Assembly (NCBI GenBank): GCA_013697915.1
Contig: JACCVY010000107.1
Span: 1 to 64,000, forward strand
Reading direction: 5' to 3'
DNA from: Blastocatellia bacterium
GTDB taxonomy: Bacteria; Acidobacteriota; Blastocatellia; Pyrinomonadales; Pyrinomonadaceae
DNA length: 64,000 bases
Shown in pieces: positions 23,637 through 30,879 of the stretch. The position numbers and the translations under genes are program-made. The stretch's first letter is position 1; every line of letters begins with the position of its first letter. The notes under the pieces are model-generated. The model was not told the DNA's origin, searched no databases, and saw only the letters and a list, made by a program, of their open reading frames with translations.

Positions 23637-26627
23637 ATGAAAAACGACGAAAGCGCCAGTGAAACTTTCTATCCCGGCCCGAGCCGCAGTCATCTCGCGG
23701 CGTTTCCGCCGAAGGAGCGCTGGGACAATTGGACTGAGCTTGATTCTCAAGCGTGGCCTAAACGCAAAGAGCGCCATTATTCATTAGTTCCCACCACCTG
23801 TTTCAACTGCGAATCCGCCTGCGGCCTGCTGGCCTACATCGACAAGGTCACCGGCGAGGTGCAGAAGTTTGAAGGGAATCCCGAGCATCCTGGTTCGCGC
23901 GGACGCAACTGCGCCAAAGGTCCGGCAACCCTCAACCAGATTCACGATCCCGACCGTATTCTTTATCCACTTAAACGCAGCGGCAAACGCGGCGAAGGAA
24001 AATGGGAACAGACAACGTGGGACGCAGCTCTTGATGACATTGCCGCACGCATTCGCAAAGCGATCGTCGAAAATCGCCGCAACGAGATCATGTATCACGT
24101 CGGCCGTCCCGGTGAAGATGGTTTCACCGAACGCATCCTCGCCGCGTGGGGCGTTGACGGTCACAACTCGCACACAAACATTTGTTCATCCGGCAGCCGC
24201 GAAGGTTACCAACTCTGGATGGGACTCGATCGTCCCAGTCCCGATCACGCCAACGCGAAAGTCATACTGCTGATCAGCGCTCACCTCGAGTCTGGTCATT
24301 ACTTCAACCCACACGCGCAACGTGTCATCGACGGCAAAGCCAACGGCGCGAAGTTGATCGTGTTCGACACGCGCCTGTCACACACAGCCACCCATGCCGA
24401 CTACTGGGTCGCGCCCTACCCAGGTTCGGAAGGCGCGATGCTGCTCGCGATCGCGAACTACCTGATTCAGAACGATATATACAATCGCGAGTTTGTGAAG
24501 CGCTGGTGGAACTGGGAGGAATGCCTTGAAAGCAGTTCCGAGTTTCGAGTTCCGAGTTCCAAGTTCGAGCCGACCATTGCAGAAGGGGTTAAAGAACACC
24601 AGGATTCGCGCGCTGATTCGCAGGTCGGGAAGGGCGGCTTGCCCCCGCCAACCTTTGAACAATTTGAAGATCAACTAAAGCAACTCTACTCCGAATACAC
24701 TTTTGAATTCGCAGCCCAGGAATCGGGTGTTGACGCCAAAACAATCGAAGAGATCGCAAAACTAGTCGCGACGGCAGGCACGCGTTTTTCCAGTCACAAC
24801 TGGCGCAGCGTTACGTCCGGCGTCAGCGGCGGCTGGGCGGTGGCGCGGGCGGTCTTTATGTTGAACGCTTTGCTGGGCGCGGTGGCGACCGAGGGCGGCG
24901 TGTTTCCCAATGCCTGGAACAAGTTTGTGCCTAAGCCGATCTACACGCCGCCGCATCCGCAGATGTGGAACGAGACGCAATGGCCGCGCGAGTACCCACT
25001 GTCTATGCATGAGATGTCGTTTCTGTTGCCGCATTTCCTGAAAGACGGGCGCGCCAAGCTCGACGTTTATTTCACGCGAGTATACAACCCGGTATGGACC
25101 AATCCCGACGGGTTTTCATGGATCGAAATGTTGACCGATCCCGATCTGGTCGGCTGTTATGTCGCGCTGACGCCGACGTGGAACGAGACGTCGTATTTCG
25201 CCGATTATGTCCTGCCGATGGGCCATGGCTCGGAACGCCACGACATTCATTCTTATGAGACTCACGATGCGCAATGGCTCGGCTTTCGCCAGCCGGTGAA
25301 AAAAGCGGACAAGCAGCGCGAGGGCGAAGAAATCGATGATACACGTCAGGTCAATCCGGGTGAGGTTTGGGAAGAGAACGAGTTTTGGATGGAACTGACG
25401 TGGCGCATCGATCCCGACGGCAGTCTCGGCATTCGCCAATACGTTGAATCGAAAAAGAATCCCGGCACGCGGCTGAGTGTGGATGAATACTACGAATGGA
25501 TTTTTGACAACTCGGTTCCGGGTTTGCCGGCCAAAGCTGCGGCTGAAGGTTTGACGCCGCTGGAATTCATGAGGCGCTACGGCGCGTATGAAGTGAAGCA
25601 AAAGGTCGGGAAGATATACGACGAGCTTGTTCCCGAAACCGAGCTCGAAGACATACGCGAGGATGCGCGCGGTCGTGTGTTCACGCGCGCCGCCAAGCCC
25701 GCTTCACCAAACGTCGTTCCCGTTCCCAGTCCCGATGGCGACGATGAGGGACGACGGCTCGTCGGCGTAAAAGTTGGGAACGAAATCAAACGCGGATTTC
25801 CGACGCCGAGCGGCAAGCTGGAATTCTATTCGCGCACCCTCGCTGATTGGGGCTGGCCAGAGTTTGCTTTGCCAACCTACATCAAGAGTCACGTTCATCC
25901 GGATAATCTTGAACCGGATCAAACAATCCTGATTTCAACGTTTCGTTTGCCGGTGCAGATTCATACGCGCAGCGCCAACGCCAAGTGGCTTGACGAGATT
26001 GCGCACACGAATCCGTTGTGGATACATACGAGCCATGCGGCAAGACTCGGTGTGCGCACCGGCGATCTGCTGCGGGTAGAAACTGAAATTGGTTACTACG
26101 TGGTGCGCGCCTGGGTTACGGAAGGCATTCGGCCCGGAATCGTTGCCTGCAGCCATCACATGGGCCGCTGGAAAACGGGCGAACAAGCTGAGCAGGGACA
26201 ACGCCAGCTAATGGCCACCGTGAAGTTGGCCCATGAAGGAACCGAGTGGGGACTCAAACGCGAAAAGGGCGCCGAGCCTTACGAGTCGAGCGACCCTGAC
26301 ACAATGCGCATTTGGTGGAGCGACGTCGGAGTTCACCAGAACATGACTTTTCCAGTTCACCCCGATCCGATCTCCGGAATGCACTGCTGGCACCAGGCAG
26401 TGCGCGTCACGCGTGCAAAGGAAGGCGACAACACGGGCGATGTGTTCGTTGACACCGCTAAGTCGCGCGAGGTTTATCGAAAGTGGCTGGCCCTGACACG
26501 GCCCGCGGACCAGTTTTCACCTGACGGAACGCGCCGGCCTTACTGGATGCTGCGGCCCTTGAAGCCGGCGCGCGAGTATTATAGATTGCCGGACCAAGAG
26601 CCCGACTTGCTCAAGAGTCTCGTCTAA
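23637..26627 (+). CDS. Molybdopterin (bis-MGD) oxidoreductase catalytic subunit, SoeA-like
   Basis: This 996-residue DMSO-reductase-family protein binds one [4Fe-4S] cluster through C55, C58, C62 and C92 (CFNCESACG..GRNCAKGP). The segment HTNICSSGSREGYQLW holds the probable Mo ligand region (Cys183 or a neighbouring Ser). There is no Tat signal, so the enzyme is probably cytoplasmic. Length, N-terminus and linkage to ferredoxin and NrfD parts resemble SoeABC sulfite dehydrogenase, which oxidises sulfite to sulfate; polysulfide or other sulfur substrates cannot be excluded. Residues about 300-338 are a repeat-derived insertion absent from relatives as I know them. Neighbouring rhodanese genes support a sulfur role. 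Confidence 0.82.
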   Translation: MKNDESASETFYPGPSRSHLAAFPPKERWDNWTELDSQAWPKRKERHYSLVPTTCFNCESACGLLAYIDKVTGEVQKFEGNPEHPGSRGRNCAKGPATLNQIHDPDRILYPLKRSGKRGEGKWEQTTWDAALDDIAARIRKAIVENRRNEIMYHVGRPGEDGFTERILAAWGVDGHNSHTNICSSGSREGYQLWMGLDRPSPDHANAKVILLISAHLESGHYFNPHAQRVIDGKANGAKLIVFDTRLSHTATHADYWVAPYPGSEGAMLLAIANYLIQNDIYNREFVKRWWNWEECLESSSEFRVPSSKFEPTIAEGVKEHQDSRADSQVGKGGLPPPTFEQFEDQLKQLYSEYTFEFAAQESGVDAKTIEEIAKLVATAGTRFSSHNWRSVTSGVSGGWAVARAVFMLNALLGAVATEGGVFPNAWNKFVPKPIYTPPHPQMWNETQWPREYPLSMHEMSFLLPHFLKDGRAKLDVYFTRVYNPVWTNPDGFSWIEMLTDPDLVGCYVALTPTWNETSYFADYVLPMGHGSERHDIHSYETHDAQWLGFRQPVKKADKQREGEEIDDTRQVNPGEVWEENEFWMELTWRIDPDGSLGIRQYVESKKNPGTRLSVDEYYEWIFDNSVPGLPAKAAAEGLTPLEFMRRYGAYEVKQKVGKIYDELVPETELEDIREDARGRVFTRAAKPASPNVVPVPSPDGDDEGRRLVGVKVGNEIKRGFPTPSGKLEFYSRTLADWGWPEFALPTYIKSHVHPDNLEPDQTILISTFRLPVQIHTRSANAKWLDEIAHTNPLWIHTSHAARLGVRTGDLLRVETEIGYYVVRAWVTEGIRPGIVACSHHMGRWKTGEQAEQGQRQLMATVKLAHEGTEWGLKREKGAEPYESSDPDTMRIWWSDVGVHQNMTFPVHPDPISGMHCWHQAVRVTRAKEGDNTGDVFVDTAKSREVYRKWLALTRPADQFSPDGTRRPYWMLRPLKPAREYYRLPDQEPDLLKSLV
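24535..24648. repeat. In-frame repeat insertion inside the SoeA-like gene
   Basis: Bases 24535-24570 are a run of AGTTCCGAGTT/TCGAGTTCC units, and 24623-24648 (GGTCGGGAAGGGCGGCTT then GCCCCCGC) match the right arm of the intergenic family B repeats. Together they encode about 38 low-complexity residues (SSSEFRVPSSKFE ... VGKGGLPPP) without breaking the frame. Confidence 0.75.
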
Positions 26628-26655
26628 CTGGAAGTGACGACTTTATAAAATTGCA

Positions 26656-26748
26656 GTCAGGAAGGCGGACTTGCCCCCGCTGATTGATTTGGAGGAAACA
26701 TTTTTCGTGAGAATATTGCGACGAAGAGCGGGGGCAAGCCCACCTTCC
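26656..26748. repeat. Family B inverted repeat after the SoeA-like gene
   Basis: GTCAGGAAGGCGGACTTGCC...CCGC (26656-26680) and AGAGCGGGGGCAAGCCCACC..TTCC (26725-26748) are inverse arms separated by about 45 bases. The arms are in the opposite order to the other copies, so this copy is turned inside out. Confidence 0.8.
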
Positions 26749-26790
26749 TTACCTGTGAGACAACGAGCTTGAGAGGCGATTTCGGAAAGT

Positions 26791-28230
26791 ATGTACTTCA
26801 AACAATTCTATCTTGGCTGTTTAGCCCACGCTTCGTACCTGCTCGGTTCGGAAGGCGAGGCGGCGGTAGTCGATCCGCAACGCGATGTAGACGACTACAT
26901 CAATGAAGCCGTCGCGCACGGTTTCAAAATCAAATACATTTTTGAGACTCATCTCCACGCTGATTTTGTTAGCGGCCATCGCGAACTCGCAGCCCGCACC
27001 GGCGCCGAGATTGTTTTCAGCCGGACAGCTCAAGCGACGTTTAAGCATCACGCTGTCAAAGAAGATGACGAGATCAAATTCGGCAAAGTGATTCTGCGCA
27101 TCATGGAAACTCCCGGGCACACGCCCGAAAGCGTTTGCATTCTGGTGACCGACACCGAGGTTTCAGATCAGCCGCAGAAAATTTTGACCGGAGATACGCT
27201 GTTCATTGGCGATGTTGGTCGACCCGACCTTGCCGGCGGCAAAGGTTACACGCCGCAGATAATGGCCGCGATGATGTACGACACGTTGCACGAAAAACTT
27301 TTGCAGCTCGCAGATGATGTAGAAGTTTATCCAGCGCATGGCGCCGGTTCGATGTGCGGCAAGAGCATGTCAAATGAGAGATCTTCAACAATAGGTCTGC
27401 AGCGCAAGTTTAACTATGCGCTCAAGCCAATGGCCAAAGACGAGTTCGTTCACATGATGACTGCTGATCTGGCCGAAGCGCCTGCTTATTTTCCTAAAGA
27501 CGCAGAAATTAACCGCACTGGGGCGCAAGCTTTAAGTCACTTACACAAGCCCGAACCGTTAACGCCCGAACAGGTTCGGGACCTGACGTCGCGAACTAAC
27601 AGTTTGCTATACGACGATTCGCAAACTGACAGTTTGCGCTACGTCGTTCTCGATGTGCGTACGGCCGCAGAGTTTGGCGCAGGTCATGTACCCGGCTCGC
27701 TGAACGTTGGTTTGGGGGGACAGTTTGCGATGTGGGCCGGCACGCTGATTCCTCTGCCGGCGCCCATCGTGATCGTGGCAGAAGGGGAGTCGCAGGTTGA
27801 AGAAGCGCAAATGCGTCTGGCGCGGGTCGGCAGCGAGAATGTCAAAGGCTATCTCGCGGGTGGCGTTTACGAGTGGCAACGTTCCGGGTTTGAACTCGCG
27901 ACCGTTCCGCAAATTACTGTCGATGAATTGAGCGCGCTAATTTTAGAACAACCCCGGTTGCAGATACTCGACGTGCGCCGTCCGCCCGAGTACGCCAGCG
28001 GACACGTGCCGCGCGCGCTTCATGCGCCACTTTCAACCCTCTCACAAACCTTCAAAAACCTAACCCTCGATCCCGCCAAACTAACTGCTGTGATTTGTGC
28101 CGGCGGGTTTCGCTCAAGCGCGGCCACCAGCATCCTTCAGCAAAATGGCTTCGCGAATCTAGTGAACGTCGCCGGCGGTACAACTGCCTGGATCAACGCG
28201 GGCCACCCCGTGCAGATACCCAACTCGTAA
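26791..28230 (+). CDS. Metallo-beta-lactamase hydrolase with two rhodanese domains
   Basis: The first 250 residues are an ETHE1/BlhA-type metallo-beta-lactamase domain with metal ligands in ETHLHADFVSGH, TPGHTPES, GDTLFIGDVGRPDL and YPAHGAGS. Two rhodanese domains follow (about 285-365 and 375-479); only the second has an active-site Cys (VICAGGFRSS), while the first appears inactive. Proteins of this design are persulfide dioxygenase-like enzymes that oxidise glutathione persulfide to sulfite, which would feed the adjacent sulfite-type oxidoreductase. Residues about 267-283, between the lactamase and first rhodanese domain, derive from two family A palindromes. Confidence 0.88.
   Translation: MYFKQFYLGCLAHASYLLGSEGEAAVVDPQRDVDDYINEAVAHGFKIKYIFETHLHADFVSGHRELAARTGAEIVFSRTAQATFKHHAVKEDDEIKFGKVILRIMETPGHTPESVCILVTDTEVSDQPQKILTGDTLFIGDVGRPDLAGGKGYTPQIMAAMMYDTLHEKLLQLADDVEVYPAHGAGSMCGKSMSNERSSTIGLQRKFNYALKPMAKDEFVHMMTADLAEAPAYFPKDAEINRTGAQALSHLHKPEPLTPEQVRDLTSRTNSLLYDDSQTDSLRYVVLDVRTAAEFGAGHVPGSLNVGLGGQFAMWAGTLIPLPAPIVIVAEGESQVEEAQMRLARVGSENVKGYLAGGVYEWQRSGFELATVPQITVDELSALILEQPRLQILDVRRPPEYASGHVPRALHAPLSTLSQTFKNLTLDPAKLTAVICAGGFRSSAATSILQQNGFANLVNVAGGTTAWINAGHPVQIPNS
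27591..27637. repeat. Two family A palindromes inside the MBL-rhodanese gene
   Basis: GCGAACTAACAGTTTGC (27591-27607) and GCAAACTGACAGTTTGC (27621-27637) match the intergenic family A repeats at 11838-11969 and 49763-49838. They encode part of TSRTNSLLYDDSQTDSLRY in the interdomain linker and leave the frame open. Confidence 0.85.
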
Positions 28231-28285
28231 ATTGTAAATCGGTTCGTTTTACTATTCACTATTTACCATTTACGATTCACCCGCT

Positions 28286-29887
28286 TTGGATCCATTTACC
28301 TTCAAACTTCTGATCTCGATCGCCATCGTTGTCATCGCCACCATTCACGGTTATGGCGCGGCCTGGTTGGCGATCTGGATGTTGTTTCACCCTTACCATC
28401 CGGTAAAACTTTTCGGCATCACCATCTGGCCGCAAGGCATGATCCCGCGTCATCGAGAGAAACTGGCGCAGTCGATCGGCAATGCAGTAGGCAACGAGCT
28501 GGTTTCGCAGGAAACAGTTTTTGATGCGTTGTTTGAAACAAGTTTTTTCGAGCGCAAGGTGGAGGATTTCGTCGGCGTCTATACCGGCGAGTTGTTGTCA
28601 ACAGTTTACCCGTCATTCATCGAGGCCCTGCCTGCACAGGTGCGCGCGCCAATTCTCGACACCATCTCAGCGTTGCAGTACCGGCTGGCCGAATACATCG
28701 CTGCCATGTTGAGAAGTGAAGAGACTGCGGTGGCCATCGGGCGTTTTGTCGACGCTCGGGCGGACGAATTGCTGGCGCGCCGGATTGAAAACACGTTGAG
28801 TGAGGACCTGTTTCAGGAGATAGCCGGTTTCGCGCAGGCCCGCTTCAGACGACTGGTTAATGAAGAAGGGTTTGAACGGAAGATTGGCGACTTTGTTTCC
28901 GGACGTCTGGACGATCTGGCGAAAAGCACCGAGACACTGGCCGAGACCTTTACTCCCGAAACTGTCGCTTTTCTGAAAGAGCGTATTGACAGCCAGGTCC
29001 CGCCCATCGTTCATCATCTCGCCGACATCGCCACCAGTCAGAACACTCGGAAACAAATCGGCGCGCTAATCAAACGCGAAGTTGATGATTACTACGAGCA
29101 GCTTTCGCTGATTAAGAAAATCTTTATCTCGCGCGAGCGTATTCACCGCGAAGTTGATGAGCTGGTAAACAAAACTCTACCGACAAGAATCGAAGAATAC
29201 CTGCGCGGTCCGGCGTTTGAGCAGGAAGCTGAAGCCTTTTTGAATGCGACCATCGACAATGTGCTGGCGCGGCCGTTGAATGTTTTGCTGGGCCAGATCG
29301 AGTCGGAAAAGTTTGATTCGATCAAAGATCAGATCACAAAACGCATTGTCGAGATGGCGAAGAGCGACGAGCTGACGGAATCGGTTTCCAATTACTTTAA
29401 TGATGCTTTCAGCCGGCTCCGGACACAAACATTGGGCGATGCCCTGGTGCAACTAGACCCCGACGCAGTCGGCCGCGCCAAAGAATTTCTAACCAGGAGC
29501 TTGCTGGGATTGTTGTCGCGCGACGACACGGCACAAACAATCAACTTGATCCTCAGCTCGCAGATCGAGCGGCTACTGATTTCACCGATTGGCAGGCTGG
29601 GCAATCACGTCTCAGAGCATTCAATGAAACGAGCCAGCGCGGCGCTGGTGGAACGCATTACAACAGCAGCGCGTGAGCGACTGCCAAATGCGATTGCTGA
29701 GTTTGATGTGGGCGGGCTGGTGCGAAAGAAGGTGTCAGACTATCCAATCGAGAAACTTGAAGTGCTGGTGTTGTCGGTGGCGCAACATCACCTGAAAACA
29801 ATCGAGTTGTTCGGAGCCGCTATTGGGTTCTTTATCGGAGTGGCGCAGGCAATCTATTTCTGGCTGACATATGTGCCCGGGCGGTGA
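28286..29887 (+). CDS. DUF445 family membrane protein
   Basis: This 533-residue protein has an N-terminal membrane helix (ISIAIVVIATIHGYGAAWLAIWMLF), the DUF445 signature (MLFHPYHPVKLFGITIWPQGMIPRHREKLA), a long helical region with repeated AEYIAAMLRSEETAVAIGRF-type segments, and a C-terminal membrane helix. The family (YheB/YjiN-like) is of unknown function. Both ends in the membrane suggest a large loop on one side. The start is TTG 28286, preceded by AT-rich repeat-like DNA; no ATG fits. Confidence 0.82.
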   Translation: MDPFTFKLLISIAIVVIATIHGYGAAWLAIWMLFHPYHPVKLFGITIWPQGMIPRHREKLAQSIGNAVGNELVSQETVFDALFETSFFERKVEDFVGVYTGELLSTVYPSFIEALPAQVRAPILDTISALQYRLAEYIAAMLRSEETAVAIGRFVDARADELLARRIENTLSEDLFQEIAGFAQARFRRLVNEEGFERKIGDFVSGRLDDLAKSTETLAETFTPETVAFLKERIDSQVPPIVHHLADIATSQNTRKQIGALIKREVDDYYEQLSLIKKIFISRERIHREVDELVNKTLPTRIEEYLRGPAFEQEAEAFLNATIDNVLARPLNVLLGQIESEKFDSIKDQITKRIVEMAKSDELTESVSNYFNDAFSRLRTQTLGDALVQLDPDAVGRAKEFLTRSLLGLLSRDDTAQTINLILSSQIERLLISPIGRLGNHVSEHSMKRASAALVERITTAARERLPNAIAEFDVGGLVRKKVSDYPIEKLEVLVLSVAQHHLKTIELFGAAIGFFIGVAQAIYFWLTYVPGR

Positions 29888-29900
29888 CAATCCCGATCCC

Positions 29901-30044
29901 AAGAGCGGGGGCAAGCCCACCTTCCCAACCCTGAGATGATCGCGGTTGTCCTGATAATTCTTGAATGAAGGGCTCTCAACGGCGAGCTACTAGCAAGTGA
30001 GAGAACCTCTCAGGTCAGGAAGGCGGGCTTGCCCCCGCTCTTTT
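29901..30044. repeat. Family B inverted repeat after DUF445 gene
   Basis: The left arm AAGAGCGGGGGCAAGCCCAC (29901-29920) and the right arm ending GGGCTTGCCCCCGCTC (30025-30040) pair over about 36 bases each. This copy is 144 bases, like those at 37953 and 41832, with a different centre. It lies between convergent genes and could serve as a bidirectional terminator. Confidence 0.88.
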
Positions 30045-30074
30045 TGTTTGACGAGTCTATTCACGATTCACGAT

Positions 30075-30554
30075 TTACTGCTCTTTAGAATACGCTTCCA
30101 TGCGCCGCTGCATCTCTTCGGGCGCGACATCTTCGACGTGCGTCGAGACCAGCCAAACATGACCAAACGGATCCTCAAGTCTCCCAGAGCGATCGCCATA
30201 AAACTGATCGGCGATGGGAAGCAGAACCTTCGCGCCGGCTGCCACCGCTTTTTCAAAGAATGCGTCCACGTCCTCGACATACATGTGCAGGCGCACTGCT
30301 GACCCGCCGAGAGTCTTTGGGCTGAGATTGCCATAGTCAGGAAATTCATCCGCAAGCATAACCAGCGCGTCGCCGATTTTGATTTCAGCATGGCCGAGCG
30401 TTCCATCAGGCCCGGGCAGGCGCATCAACTCAGTTGCGCCGAAAGCTTTTTTGTAAAACTCGATCGCATCAGCGGCGCCCTTGACTGACAGGTATGGGGT
30501 TATGCCTGGGTAATCCGCGGGTATCGGATTCACTTTCTTTTGGGGAGTACTCAT
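30075..30554 (-). CDS. VOC superfamily protein (PhnB/glyoxalase-like)
   Basis: This 159-residue protein has paired beta-alpha-beta-beta-beta modules typical of the vicinal oxygen chelate fold: GITPYLSVKGAADAIEFYKKAFGATELMR and the C-terminal QFYGDRSGRLEDPFGHVWLVST. This is the PhnB/YesU-like glyoxalase-bleomycin resistance group, often without a known substrate. ATG 30554 has GGAG nine bases upstream, which favours it over longer in-frame starts. Confidence 0.87.
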   Translation of the reverse strand: MSTPQKKVNPIPADYPGITPYLSVKGAADAIEFYKKAFGATELMRLPGPDGTLGHAEIKIGDALVMLADEFPDYGNLSPKTLGGSAVRLHMYVEDVDAFFEKAVAAGAKVLLPIADQFYGDRSGRLEDPFGHVWLVSTHVEDVAPEEMQRRMEAYSKEQ

Positions 30555-30615
30555 AACGTTGCTCCTTGATGATTGGAAGGAATTACTTGGATTTCTGATT
30601 TCAGTTTTCTCTGTG

Positions 30616-30747
30616 TAATCTTTGTGCTTTCTGTGTCTCTGTCCGGGGTCCCCGCGCGGGCAGCCCGCGTGGGGTGGTGGTGGTGAATCTTTATCAACCA
30701 TTGGCTACCACAGAGACACAGAGAACACTGATGACGCACAGAGATTA
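30616..30747. repeat. Inverted repeat with CTGTGTCTCTG arms
   Basis: Arm 30616-30641 (TAATCTTTGTGCTTTCTGTG...) is the near inverse of 30711-30747 (CAGAGACACAGAGAACAC...GATTA). Between them is a GC-rich palindromic word (GGGGTCCCCGCGCGGGCAGC at 30646-30665) that recurs in similar form at 15035-15060. The 325-base gap holds no gene. Confidence 0.7.
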
Positions 30748-30879
30748 ATTCAAACTAGAATGCTACCAAGAAGTGTGGCTAACTTACTTAGGGCACTAGC
30801 AGTGAACCTTGAGGCAGAGACTGAAAAGAGCGCAAAGTTGCGCGAATAATCAAGACTGGCCAAGGGTCGTCGCTATCAT

